From Verrucomicrobiia bacterium (GTDB taxonomy: Bacteria > Verrucomicrobiota > Verrucomicrobiia > Verrucomicrobiales > DEV007): a stretch of DNA of 61,396 nucleotides. Below the pieces are notes generated by a model. The model searched no databases and was not told the DNA's origin. It saw only the letters and a list, made by a program, of their open reading frames with translations. The position numbers and the translations under genes are program-made. Location: NCBI GenBank assembly GCA_020439945.1, contig JAGRPB010000008.1, forward strand, positions 1 to 61,396, in the 5' to 3' direction. Below are positions 25,482 to 34,272 of this stretch, in pieces. Each line of letters begins with the position of its first letter. The first letter of the stretch is position 1.

Positions 25482-26543
25482 TCACTCGTCCGGTGCCCAA
25501 TGACGGGTGATTTCCTGCCAGGTTGGGCCGGGATTGATCGGCAACTCCTGGAGCCGTTCCTGGCGATGGATCACTTTCTCGAAGGAGTCGGCGATGATTT
25601 CTCCAATCTGCCAGAGCGCCTGCCGGAAATCGGCTTTCTCGGCGGCTTCCCGCATCTCGGGATAGGTGAGCCCACCGGCCGTCCGGCTCAGTTCGGGATC
25701 ACAGGTGAGCTGTCCGCTTGCACCTCGGTCGAGGGAGTATTGACGGATCAGCCGGGGATTCCTCGCGCTCTGGTGTCGGCGGTTTTCCGCCATGACGGAC
25801 CTCAGCAGGGGCTCGAGTTCCGGGCGCCAGCCATCGGGGACGTGGGCGCCGAGCCGGCCCTGGCGCTGGGCGCATCTCATGTAGTGGGCCTGCACGGATT
25901 CGACCGGTGTATTGACCAGGTCGCCGAGAAGGACGGGCCAGTCGAGGCGCAGTTCGTCACGACCGATGTCGTTGAACGAGATCAGATCCTGCACCGGGCG
26001 GTTGGTCGCGGTGTATTGACCGTCGATCAGATCGAGGTGAATGCCCTGGATGACCGCTTTGATCAAGCCATCGCCGGTGACGTGAGTCAGCCAACCGAGA
26101 ACGTAGGCGAGGGCATGGTGCCCCGGGCCGAACAGTTCGACGGCGTCCCCGGCGGCATCGGCGAGGTAGTCGAGAAAACCGCTGAGTGGGATCTTGAGCG
26201 CGGCGTCGGATGGGGACCAGCCGAGAATCAGGTGGGAGCGACCGTAGAAAGTGTCCTGGATTTCGCGCGGCGTGATTTCGCGACCGTCGAAGGAAAGCGT
26301 CCACGGTTTCACCGGTCCACCGGTGAGGGGACTTCGCTCCAGTTTTTGAGTGCCGTGTCCGACACCTTGGCCGGTATCCACGCAGATCGCGGCGGGCACG
26401 GTTTGGATATCGCAACCGAGGTAGGCGCCGGTCAGGTAGGTGGCAAAGTGGCGCCGGATCAGCGGCACCACGGGCAACCGTCGGGCCGCCGCGGCTTTCT
26501 CCGCCAGGATCGCGTAGGTAACGTGACCGATGATGCCGCTCAT
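25482..26543 (-). CDS. Zinc-dependent phospholipase C-like protein
   Basis: The product of 353 residues shows features of the zinc-dependent phospholipase C / S1-P1 nuclease fold: GHVTYAILAEKAA near the start, TYLTGAYLGCDIQTVP (Gly and Asp), GRSHLILGWSPSD with a His, and GPGHHALAYVLGWLTHVTGD with a His pair and a later His/Asp. These are the usual metal ligands. No signal peptide is present, which is odd for secreted members of the family and points to the cytoplasmic 'Zn_dep_PLPC-like' group. The natural substrate is unknown. It is convergent with the AraC gene. Confidence 0.7.
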   Translation of the reverse strand: MSGIIGHVTYAILAEKAAAARRLPVVPLIRRHFATYLTGAYLGCDIQTVPAAICVDTGQGVGHGTQKLERSPLTGGPVKPWTLSFDGREITPREIQDTFYGRSHLILGWSPSDAALKIPLSGFLDYLADAAGDAVELFGPGHHALAYVLGWLTHVTGDGLIKAVIQGIHLDLIDGQYTATNRPVQDLISFNDIGRDELRLDWPVLLGDLVNTPVESVQAHYMRCAQRQGRLGAHVPDGWRPELEPLLRSVMAENRRHQSARNPRLIRQYSLDRGASGQLTCDPELSRTAGGLTYPEMREAAEKADFRQALWQIGEIIADSFEKVIHRQERLQELPINPGPTWQEITRHWAPDE

Positions 26544-26639
26544 GATTTCAGCCTACCGGTTTGGTTTCATCAAGGCCAGTCCGGAACGACGGCGAAGATG
26601 CGGTCTTGAACAAGCGGCGTCCATATCCGAGAAACGGTC

Positions 26640-28118
26640 ATGAAGTTTCATCCCTTCCGCCTTGTCCGTTGCTGGATCGTCATGCTGGCAATGATGCCAG
26701 TAATCTCCTTTGCGGCCGATGAACGCCCGAATATCGTCTGGATTTTTGTCGAGGATCAGAACGGGTGGTATGGCTGCTACGGAGACGACACCGTGCCGAC
26801 ACCGAATCTCGACGCGCTGGCGGCCAGGGGCATTCGTTTCGATCGGGCATACATGACGGCGGGCGTTTGTTCGGCCTGTCGTTCGGCCATCGCGCTGGGT
26901 GCGATGCAGACGTCGCTCGGGGTTCACAACCACCGGAGTTCGCGGCAGCGCGTGCCGGAAGAAGTGATCCACCTGCCGGATGGCGTGAAAACCGTCTATG
27001 AACTGATGCGAGAGGCGGGCTACCATGTCTGCAGCAGCAAGGGCAAAAACGATTTCAATTTCGTGTTCGACCTCGGGGATCTCTACGACGCGACTCCGAG
27101 CAAGATGGGGCCTTTCGCCGGATGGCGGAAAGCGCCGAAGGGGAAGCCGTTCTTCGCCCAGATCCAACTCAAGGGCGGGAAGAACACGGGGCAGTTCAAG
27201 GGCTGCGATCCAAAGCAAAATAGCGATCAGCATCCCCACACCGATCCGGAGGTGATGAATGTCGCGCCCTACTATCCCGATCATCCCGTTTTTCGGAGGG
27301 AATATGCCCATCACTACGACACGATTCGCCAGACCGATGACGAGGTTGGGGAAATCATCGCGTCGCTCAAGGAAGATGGCCTGATGGAGAACACGGTCGT
27401 CTTCTATTGGACCGATCATGGTTTCCGCGCGCCGCGGCACAAGCAATGGCTCTATGAGGGCGGCATCCGGGTGCCGCTCCTGGTTGCCGGACCGGGAATC
27501 GAGCAGGGAAGCAGCCGGGGCGACCTGGTGAGCGGGATCGATATTACGGTGAGCACCTTGGGAATGGCGGGTGTGGATCGCCCCGAGTGGATGGAAGGTC
27601 GCGACCTTTTCGCCGCCGATTTTCAGTCGCGGGATTTTGTGGTTTCAGCCCGCGACCGGTGCGACTACACCATCGAGCGGGTGAGGGCGGTGACGACGAA
27701 TCGCTTCAAGTATCTCCGCAATTTCCTGACCGATCGCCCGTTCATGCAGCCACAGTACCGGGACGGTCGCGATTATATCGAGGTTCCTCGACAGCTGCAC
27801 CAGGAAGGAAAGCTCGACGAGGTTCAGGATTTCATGTGGTCGGAAACGAGATTGCCGGAGGAATTCTACGATCTTGAGAACGATCCCGATGAGATTCACA
27901 ACCTGGTGGAGGATCCGGCCTTCGCCGCCGAATTGGCCCGGCATCGTGAGATCCTGGCGAAATGGATCGCGGAAACCGACGACCAGGGACAATATCCCGA
28001 GTCGATCGATTCGCTGCGCGGCGTTCTTACCCAGTGGGACGATGTCGCGGTGAATCCCGAGTACGAGGCAGCCCGGAAAAAGAACGCGACGCTGGAGTCA
28101 AAGTCCGGGAACAAGTGA
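26640..28118 (+). CDS. Secreted sulfatase (type I, C-x-A-x-R)
   Basis: The product of 492 residues has a signal peptide (RCWIVMLAMMPVISFAAD). The sulfatase core shows VEDQNGWYGCYGDD near 38-50, and the formylglycine site CSACR at 77-81, a C-x-A-x-R form of the more usual C-x-P-x-R. WTDHGFRAPRHKQWLYEGG holds the late metal and sulfate residues. The layout (TPNLDALAARGIRFDRAYMT, SLGVHNHRSSR) resembles the S1_8 and heparan-N-sulfatase-like group. It needs a formylglycine-generating enzyme that is not in the window. It probably removes sulfate from a glycan in the periplasm. It converges with the DUF1501 gene. Confidence 0.93.
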   Translation: MKFHPFRLVRCWIVMLAMMPVISFAADERPNIVWIFVEDQNGWYGCYGDDTVPTPNLDALAARGIRFDRAYMTAGVCSACRSAIALGAMQTSLGVHNHRSSRQRVPEEVIHLPDGVKTVYELMREAGYHVCSSKGKNDFNFVFDLGDLYDATPSKMGPFAGWRKAPKGKPFFAQIQLKGGKNTGQFKGCDPKQNSDQHPHTDPEVMNVAPYYPDHPVFRREYAHHYDTIRQTDDEVGEIIASLKEDGLMENTVVFYWTDHGFRAPRHKQWLYEGGIRVPLLVAGPGIEQGSSRGDLVSGIDITVSTLGMAGVDRPEWMEGRDLFAADFQSRDFVVSARDRCDYTIERVRAVTTNRFKYLRNFLTDRPFMQPQYRDGRDYIEVPRQLHQEGKLDEVQDFMWSETRLPEEFYDLENDPDEIHNLVEDPAFAAELARHREILAKWIAETDDQGQYPESIDSLRGVLTQWDDVAVNPEYEAARKKNATLESKSGNK

Positions 28119-28168
28119 CCACAACCGTGATTGCTGCCCGATTACCTGCGTGCGTTGAGACACGGATT

Positions 28169-29500
28169 TCACGCCATGATCTCGTGGTTCACTTTCCCTT
28201 TCGTGTCGGTGAGGCGAAAATCGCGGCCGGCATAGTGGTAGGTGAGCTTGTGGTGATCGAGGCCCAGCAGGTGGAGAATCGTCGCGTGGAGATCGTGGAA
28301 ATCCATGACGCCTTCGACCGCCTCCTGACCGATCTCGTCGGTGGCGCCGTGGACATGCCCGCCTTTGACGCCGCCGCCTGCCATCCAGAACGTGAAACCG
28401 GACCCGTTGTGGCCGCGACCTCCGTCGTTGTCCTCGTTGGCGCCGCGACCGAATTCTCCACCCCAGACGATCAGGGTATCCCGCAACAGGTCGCGCTGTT
28501 TCAGGTCGGATAGCAGTCCGGCGATCGGTTTGTCGATGGCCGCACCGCGATCGAGAACGCCGGGCCCCACGTTGCCGTGGTGATCCCAGCCGTTCGCGGT
28601 CAGTTGGATGAAACGAACGCCACGTTCCGCCAAACGTCTGGCCATCAGGCATTGCCGACCGAAATTCGCCGAGACGCCATCATTGATGCCGTAGAGATCA
28701 AACATCGAGTCGGGCTCCGAGTCGAGATCCAGGGTTTCGGGAACGGATGTCTGCATCTTGAAAGCCATCTCGTAGCTCTGGATGACGCCTTCGACTTCGG
28801 GATTTCCGGGGATCTTCTCGAGCAGTCGGCGATTCGATCGATTGATGAAATCGAGCTGGCGACGCTGATCGTCGCGAGTGAGACGATCGTTGTAGAGATT
28901 CGGGACGCTTCCCGCGCCGCCGCCGATGCGCGTGCCCTGGAAGGTGGCCGGGAGAAAGGCAGAACCGTAGTTGCCGGCGCCGCCGAGGTTGGCGATGGGA
29001 TCGATGGTGATGAAGCCGGGCAGGTCTTCCGCTTCCGACCCGAGTCCGTAGACGATCCAGCTTCCCATCGAGGGGCGCACGAACATCTCGTTTCCGGTGT
29101 GCAGTCGGACCACCGCCTGGTGATGGCCGTTGGTGCCGATACTCATGCCATTGAGCAGGCAGAGATCATCGGCGTGCTTCGACAATTCCGGGAACGCTTC
29201 GGAAATCATGAGCCCGCTTTCCCCGGCTGGAGAAAAGTTCAGGGCCGGAGGCAGCAGGCGACCAGATCCTCCGGCTCGGGCGAGTTCCGGCTTGTAGTCG
29301 AAGGTTTCATGGTGGCTCGGCCCGCCGTTCATGAAGAGGAAAATCACGCGCTTGGCCGTGGCCGGGTGATGGCCATCGTGAGGAGCCAGGGGATTGACGC
29401 CGGAGGCGGAAAAGGCCGACCAGCGAGGCAGAAGCGCGCTCAGCGCCAGCGATCCAAACGCGGGCCCGGAAGAGGCGAGAAAGTGGCGGCGGGAAAACAT
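28169..29500 (-). CDS. DUF1501 family secreted protein
   Basis: The product of 443 residues begins at ATG 29500 with a Tat-like leader (SRRHFLASSG), which favours this start over an upstream TTG. DUF1501 features are clear: VIFLFMNGGPSHHETFDYKP near the start, CLMARRLAERGVRFIQL, GWDHHGN and GRGHN. The fold is alkaline-phosphatase/sulfatase-like, and it is nearly always paired in PVC bacteria with a DUF1549/DUF1553 protein, which lies directly upstream here. Molecular function is not established for the family. It probably acts outside the cytoplasm. Confidence 0.93.
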   Translation of the reverse strand: MFSRRHFLASSGPAFGSLALSALLPRWSAFSASGVNPLAPHDGHHPATAKRVIFLFMNGGPSHHETFDYKPELARAGGSGRLLPPALNFSPAGESGLMISEAFPELSKHADDLCLLNGMSIGTNGHHQAVVRLHTGNEMFVRPSMGSWIVYGLGSEAEDLPGFITIDPIANLGGAGNYGSAFLPATFQGTRIGGGAGSVPNLYNDRLTRDDQRRQLDFINRSNRRLLEKIPGNPEVEGVIQSYEMAFKMQTSVPETLDLDSEPDSMFDLYGINDGVSANFGRQCLMARRLAERGVRFIQLTANGWDHHGNVGPGVLDRGAAIDKPIAGLLSDLKQRDLLRDTLIVWGGEFGRGANEDNDGGRGHNGSGFTFWMAGGGVKGGHVHGATDEIGQEAVEGVMDFHDLHATILHLLGLDHHKLTYHYAGRDFRLTDTKGKVNHEIMA

Positions 29501-29551
29501 GGGTTTCAAATTCGGGTTGAATTCCTGGTGCCTCGTCGAAGCCCGGCTGAT

Positions 29552-31546
29552 TCAAAAAACATAGCGAAACTCGGCTGAGGCGAAGAGAGCCTGGATCAAG
29601 GTCGACCAGCGATACCCCTCGGGATCATCGAGGCCTCCCGTGTCGAGATGCTTCATCAGGTCATCGGCGTCCTGATGTTCATCGGCGGAGGGTTTGCGAC
29701 CCAGGATCAGGCGGTAGGCAAAATCCATCCTTTCGGATTCTGACGAGTTGGATTCGATCACCCGATCGGCGGTCTCGCGGGCGCAGTCCTCCACAAAGCG
29801 GCTGTTCATGAAAAACAGCGATTGTGGTGGCGCCGTGGTCACATGCCTCTGGCCGGCGATGGAACTGGGATCGGGGAAGTCGAAGACCCCGTATTCATCA
29901 GGCAGAAAGTCGCGGATCACCGGGAGGTAAAGGCTGCGATAGGGCGAATCGAAACCGATCTCTCCCCGCGTTTTTCCGCGGCCACGACTGCCGTTGCCGG
30001 CGAGGACACCGGGGGCGGGCGGTTCGAGTTGGAGCCGACCCGCCACCTGGAGCAGGCTGTCACGGAGCGGTTCGAGTTCGAGTCGACGCGGAGAACTTCG
30101 CCAGTAAAGGGCGTTGTCGGGATCCTTTTCGTAGGCGGCATCCTGCGGATCGCTGCTCAACTGGTAGGTGCGGCTGAGCATCAGGGTGCGGATCAATCGC
30201 TTCACCGACCAATCCTCCTCGATGAAGCGGATCGCGAGATGATCGAGCAGTTCGGGGTGAGTCGGTTCGCGGCCGGTGACCCCGAAATTGTCCACCGTTT
30301 CCACCAGGCCCCTGCCGAACAGATGTTGCCAGACCCGATTCGCCATCACTCGGGCCGTCAGGGGATTTTCCGGAGAGGCAATCCACTGTGCCAGTTGCAG
30401 GCGTCCGCTGGCCTCTTCCGGAATCTCGGGGAATTTTGGCAGCGAGGGAATCCGGATGTCGCCGCGTGGGGGAGTTTCTCCCAGGTCCCAGGCCATGCCG
30501 CCTTCCCGCAGGGCGCAATCGACGGGTTTTCCGTCGCGCATGCCCATCGCCCATTGTGGCTCGATTTCAAAGGGTGGGGGAGCCTGACCACCGAACTGAC
30601 GAAGATCGCTCATGGAATGGATCCCGGCTGGAACCGAACGGACGCGGTCGACGGGCGTGGCGAGGTCGGTGGGAAGACTCACCAGCATCTCGGGATCGAC
30701 GTAGCCGTAGCCCGCGTGGTCGCCGACGTGGGGGGTGCCCGAGTAGGTCCAGGAACTGTAGAAAATTCCGGCCATGGCGTAGTAGTCCATCTGGGCGACC
30801 GGGTCGTATTTGTGATCGTGGCACCGGGCGCAGGCGATACTCAGGCCGAGAAATCCGCGAGTGGTGGCGTCGATCTGGTCGTCAATCTGGTCGAGAACGA
30901 AGGCCTCGTTGGTACCCATGTTGATGGCCAGCGAACCGAGAGTGAGAAAGCCGGTTCCCAGAACCTGATCGCGGCGTTGCTCCACCGTATCGGCGGGCAA
31001 CAGGTCGCCGGCGATCTGTTCGGCGATGAAACGGCGATAGGATTTGTCTTCGTTGAAGGATTTCACCACCCAGTCCCGATATCGCCAGGCATAGACGAAG
31101 GGCGCGTTCCAGGTCCGGCCGACGCTGTCCGCGTAGCGCGCCACATCCAGCCAGTGGCGGCCCCAGCGTTCTCCGAATTGTGGGCGGGAAAGGTAGTCGT
31201 CGACCACGCGGGCGAACGCCTCCGGATCGGGCGCCGGATCGGCGAGAAAGCGATCGATTTCCTCGAGACTCGGAGGAAGCCCGGTCAGATCAAAGGCCGC
31301 GCGGCGGATCAGGGTGAGGCGGTCGGCACCCGGATTGGGGCGAAGGCCTTCCGTGGCAAGTCGAGCGGCGATGAACCGGTCGAGATCATCAAGTGGCCAC
31401 GAGCCGAAGGAATTTTCCGGCAGGGCGGGGCGAACGAGTGGCTGGAAAGACCAGGGGATTTCCCCTTCCTCCACCTCCGCGCCGCGGGTGTTCCCCGTCA
31501 GCACGAACAAGCCGAGCGCCAGCAGGATGGAGTGTCCGGCTTTCAT
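29552..31546 (-). CDS. DUF1549/DUF1553 secreted protein
   Basis: The product of 664 residues starts with a signal peptide (MKAGHSILLALGLFVLTGNT). DUF1549 covers about residues 35-240 (IRRAAFDLTGLPPS, FGERWGRHWLDVARYADS). DUF1553 covers about 380-640 (MANRVWQHLFGRGLVETVDN, LMLSRTYQLSS, LFFMNSRFVE). The motif ACARCHDHKYDP carries a CxxCH-type haem site (CARCH) at the end of DUF1549, as seen in this family. The N-terminal PSCyt1 cytochrome domain often fused here is missing; a separate PSCyt1 protein exists at 51845. It is 51 bp upstream of its DUF1501 partner, forming the usual pair. Confidence 0.93.
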   Translation of the reverse strand: MKAGHSILLALGLFVLTGNTRGAEVEEGEIPWSFQPLVRPALPENSFGSWPLDDLDRFIAARLATEGLRPNPGADRLTLIRRAAFDLTGLPPSLEEIDRFLADPAPDPEAFARVVDDYLSRPQFGERWGRHWLDVARYADSVGRTWNAPFVYAWRYRDWVVKSFNEDKSYRRFIAEQIAGDLLPADTVEQRRDQVLGTGFLTLGSLAINMGTNEAFVLDQIDDQIDATTRGFLGLSIACARCHDHKYDPVAQMDYYAMAGIFYSSWTYSGTPHVGDHAGYGYVDPEMLVSLPTDLATPVDRVRSVPAGIHSMSDLRQFGGQAPPPFEIEPQWAMGMRDGKPVDCALREGGMAWDLGETPPRGDIRIPSLPKFPEIPEEASGRLQLAQWIASPENPLTARVMANRVWQHLFGRGLVETVDNFGVTGREPTHPELLDHLAIRFIEEDWSVKRLIRTLMLSRTYQLSSDPQDAAYEKDPDNALYWRSSPRRLELEPLRDSLLQVAGRLQLEPPAPGVLAGNGSRGRGKTRGEIGFDSPYRSLYLPVIRDFLPDEYGVFDFPDPSSIAGQRHVTTAPPQSLFFMNSRFVEDCARETADRVIESNSSESERMDFAYRLILGRKPSADEHQDADDLMKHLDTGGLDDPEGYRWSTLIQALFASAEFRYVF

Positions 31547-31588
31547 GGGTGGAAAAGATTCGAGGCCGGATGAATCTGGGAAACGGAA

Positions 31589-33742
31589 TCAGCTGCGACG
31601 GCCCTGGCTGGATTTCCATCCGATCCATTCATCGAGAGTCACCGCTTCGTCGCTGTTCGAATCGGCCTGGTCAAACCAGCCTTTCTCGCGTTCGCGCTGA
31701 TCCCGGGACAATTCATAGTTTTTCATCGACACCCATTCGTCGAAAGTGACGGCGCGATCACCGTCCTTGTCGTAGGCGCCGTAGATCCGGGTCCATTGAT
31801 TGACCTCGCGGTCTGAGGCGGTCGATGCCGAGGATTCGCTGTCGCGGGCGCTTTCGCGAGAACCTTCACCCTCGCGCGGCCGATCGCCGTCGCGGGCGCC
31901 TTCCCGAGAGCCTTCACCCTCGCGGGGTCGGTCGCCATCACCGTCGCGTCGCATTTCCCGTTCACTGGCGCCTTCGCCGTCACGAGCGCCTTCACGGGGC
32001 CGATCTCCATCGCGGGCGCCCTCCCGGGATTTCTCACCTTCCGCCGGACCCTCACCATCACGAGCACCTTCACGGGGCCGATCCCCATCGCGAGCGCCTT
32101 CCCGGGAATCACCACCTTCCGCCGGGCGATCGCCATCACGGGCGCCTTCGCGAGGCCGGTCCCCGTCGCGTTGCATTTCACGACTTCCGGAGCCTTCGCC
32201 GTCGCGGGCGTTGTTGCGACCTTCGCCTCCGCTTTGGCTCGCCAGTTTGACATCCCGAATGCCGGACGCTTTCAGGGTGTCAATCACCGCATTGACGGTT
32301 TGGAAAGGCGTGTTCGAATCTGCCGTTACCAGGGCGCTGCTTCCCGACTGGCCGCGCAGGGCGTTGCGGAACTCGGCCATGGTGGAGTATTTTCGATCAC
32401 CGATGGTGACACCGTCGCGATAGACTTTGACCTCGTGATCGGCGGCCGATGTTGTGGCCGCTTCTCCATCACGGGCCCCCTCGCGAGTGCCGTCTCGTGA
32501 TCCTTCGCGGGGGCGATCCCCATCGCGGGCACCCTCGCGAGGACGGTCTCCGTCACGCGCACCCTCGCGAGGACGGTCACCATCCCGAGCGCCTTCTCGC
32601 GGGCGATCCCCGTCGCGGGCCCCTTCACGAGAGCGTTCGGCGTTTTCAGTTTCTCCGTCGCGGGCGCCTTCACGCCCACCCTCCCGTTCGCCGTCGGCTC
32701 GGGCGGAAGTGAAGGTGGTCAGGGCGATGGCAATGGCGAAGGCGCCGGCCGCGAATTGGAGGAAGAGACTGCGAGAGTGGGGTTTGGCAATCATGGTGAG
32801 ACGATGTTCGAGTTCAGATTTGCGGGAAACGAAAGGAACCAGGGCGGGACAGACCTGCGGGGCGCGTCCGAGTTGAAGCGCCTTGATCAGCGCTTTGCCG
32901 TAGTCGCGGCGCTGAACCGGAGAGAGCCCGCGCAAGGCGGCGCGATCGCAGAGCACTTCCCGATCCGCGAGAAAGCGGCGGCCGGCGAACCAGACCAACG
33001 GATTGAACCAGTGGAGACACTGGACGGCGAGCACGATCCAGTTGATGAGCAGATCGCCGCGGCGCACGTGGGCGAGTTCGTGAAGGAGGATGCCACGGAT
33101 CTCCGTCTCGGAATAGCGATCCTCGAGATCGGCAGGCACGATGAGATGGCTCTCGCGCAGGAATCCGAAGACCGCGACGCCGGAACCTGCCGGAGCGGCG
33201 ACCAGGCGAAGACGGCGAATCACCCCGGATTGCCTGGCGCATTCGTGGTAGAGCTTTCGGAGCGCTTCGCTGCTCACCAGCGGAAGTCGAACGATCCGGC
33301 GATGAACTTTGCGCTGACGGACGAGCGCCGCCGCGAGCAGTCCAAGTGCGACACCCGCCCACACGATGGCGGCGGTGTTTTTCCAACTGGGTTGAAAGCG
33401 GGAAGCTTTCGGCGCGGCGGGAACCTTGGTTTCGGATTCAGAAAACGAAACGGCAGCCGTGACCAGCGTCGCCGATTCGCCCGTGGCCACCGTCGCCGCC
33501 TCGGACGCAGGCGAATTGGCCGCCGGATAGAGATTGTGAACGCTCAATTGACTCGGGGGCGCGAAAGGCAGCAGCAGTCGGACTCCCACCACGGTCCAGA
33601 GCGCGACGCGGAGAGTGGGGGCGAGTTGTCGTCCGAGGGCCAGGAAAAGCAGCAGGAAGGCGACCATGAGAAGGCTCGCCTCCAGTGAATTTCCGGCCAC
33701 CCATCGAGCGGCGCGGGTGAGGGAATCAATCAGCGTTTCCAT
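31589..33742 (-). CDS. BlaR1-like M56 peptidase fused to RDG repeats, ExbD-like domain and EF-hands
   Basis: The product of 717 residues is a chimera. Residues 1-345 are an M56 (BlaR1/MecR1) membrane peptidase with helices at about 22-38, 44-60, 122-141 and 326-344, the zinc motif HELAH at 221-225 and a likely third ligand Glu262 in ADREVLCD. Residues 351-428 and 505-634 are two blocks of RDG-rich repeats (REGARDGDRP), twelve with the heptad REGARDG. Between them, residues 434-502 look like the periplasmic domain of ExbD/TolR (EVKVYRDGVTIGDRKYS, ALVTADSNTPFQTVNAVIDT, LKASGIRDVKL). Residues 658-669 and 694-705 are canonical EF-hand loops (DKDGDRAVTFDE and DSNSDEAVTLDE). It overlaps the BlaI gene by 17 bp. 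Usual BlaR1 sensors end in a penicillin-binding domain; here that is replaced. Confidence 0.88.
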   Translation of the reverse strand: METLIDSLTRAARWVAGNSLEASLLMVAFLLLFLALGRQLAPTLRVALWTVVGVRLLLPFAPPSQLSVHNLYPAANSPASEAATVATGESATLVTAAVSFSESETKVPAAPKASRFQPSWKNTAAIVWAGVALGLLAAALVRQRKVHRRIVRLPLVSSEALRKLYHECARQSGVIRRLRLVAAPAGSGVAVFGFLRESHLIVPADLEDRYSETEIRGILLHELAHVRRGDLLINWIVLAVQCLHWFNPLVWFAGRRFLADREVLCDRAALRGLSPVQRRDYGKALIKALQLGRAPQVCPALVPFVSRKSELEHRLTMIAKPHSRSLFLQFAAGAFAIAIALTTFTSARADGEREGGREGARDGETENAERSREGARDGDRPREGARDGDRPREGARDGDRPREGARDGDRPREGSRDGTREGARDGEAATTSAADHEVKVYRDGVTIGDRKYSTMAEFRNALRGQSGSSALVTADSNTPFQTVNAVIDTLKASGIRDVKLASQSGGEGRNNARDGEGSGSREMQRDGDRPREGARDGDRPAEGGDSREGARDGDRPREGARDGEGPAEGEKSREGARDGDRPREGARDGEGASEREMRRDGDGDRPREGEGSREGARDGDRPREGEGSRESARDSESSASTASDREVNQWTRIYGAYDKDGDRAVTFDEWVSMKNYELSRDQREREKGWFDQADSNSDEAVTLDEWIGWKSSQGRRS
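31841..32230 (-). repeat. RDG-rich repeat block, C-terminal
   Basis: Encodes residues 505-634 of the M56 protein: REGARDGD repeats interrupted by AEGGDS, AEGEKS and SEREM spacers. The DNA repeats with a 30-bp period where intact; the units are degenerate at the third codon position. Confidence 0.85.
32459..32692 (-). repeat. RDG-rich repeat block, N-terminal
   Basis: Encodes residues 351-428 of the M56 protein. Four consecutive ten-residue units REGARDGDRP run from residue 372, with partial units on each side. Confidence 0.9.
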
Positions 33743-34127
33743 CGGGGGTTCCTCCTTCTTCCAGGATGCGTTTCAGGTGGGCGATCTCCTCGTCGGAATA
33801 GTTCGACTGCTCGACGAAGTTGGCGAGAAAGGGAGCGAGCTTGCCGTTGAACACCCGATCGATGAACTGCCGGCTCGCGGCCTGTTCGCAGGTTTTCTCG
33901 TCGACCGCGGGCCGGTAGAGATACTCGCGGCCCTGCTTTTCAAAATCGAGCGCCCCTTTCTGGACGAGTCTGCGAATCAGCGTCTGGATGGTCTTCGGTT
34001 TCCAATCCGTTTCGTCTTCCAGTTCCGCAATGATCTCGCCGGATGTCGCTTCTCCGCGCGCCCAGAAAACGCGCATCACCACCCATTCGGAGTCGGAAAT
34101 CTTCGGAATCTCGGGCAGCTTTGTCAT
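33726..34127 (-). CDS. blaI: BlaI/MecI family transcriptional repressor
   Basis: The product of 133 residues matches the BlaI/MecI/CopY family. The winged helix is EWVVMRVFWARGEATSGEII, then DWKPKTIQTLIRRLVQKG with a recognition helix, followed by the wing ALDFEKQGREYLYRP. The C-terminal third is the dimerisation part (EQAASRQFIDRVFNGKLAPF). The start is taken at ATG 34127, with TTG 34130 just before it. It overlaps the M56 gene by 17 bp, and an operator-like palindrome lies 18 bp upstream of the start. M56 peptidase is expected to inactivate this repressor on sensing a signal, by analogy with BlaR1/BlaI. Confidence 0.9.
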   Translation of the reverse strand: MTKLPEIPKISDSEWVVMRVFWARGEATSGEIIAELEDETDWKPKTIQTLIRRLVQKGALDFEKQGREYLYRPAVDEKTCEQAASRQFIDRVFNGKLAPFLANFVEQSNYSDEEIAHLKRILEEGGTPDGNAD

Positions 34128-34145
34128 CAACGGGTGCGTGAAATC

Positions 34146-34181
34146 TTACAGATGTAATCCGTTTTTAGATTACATCTGTAA
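34146..34181. promoter_or_regulatory. BlaI-type operator, two boxes
   Basis: TTACAGATGTAA (34146-34157) and TTACATCTGTAA (34170-34181) each contain the TACA-N2-TGTA dyad known for BlaI/MecI boxes. The two are also inverted copies of each other, giving one large palindrome. They lie immediately upstream of the blaI start on the minus strand, so the pair is probably autoregulated. Confidence 0.8.
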
Positions 34182-34272
34182 TCCTGGCAAGAAAAAAGGA
34201 GGCGCCACTGAAAATTTTTTTGGTCCTGACAGAAGAGGGCTTTCGCTCCGACGTTTAAAAATGGCCAATTTG

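Noticed and set aside
31800..32712. Long plus-strand frames opposite the RDG repeats (Pro/Ser/Arg-rich) as genes
   Set aside because: They are the antisense of the repeat-coding region, with no start signals and low-complexity products.
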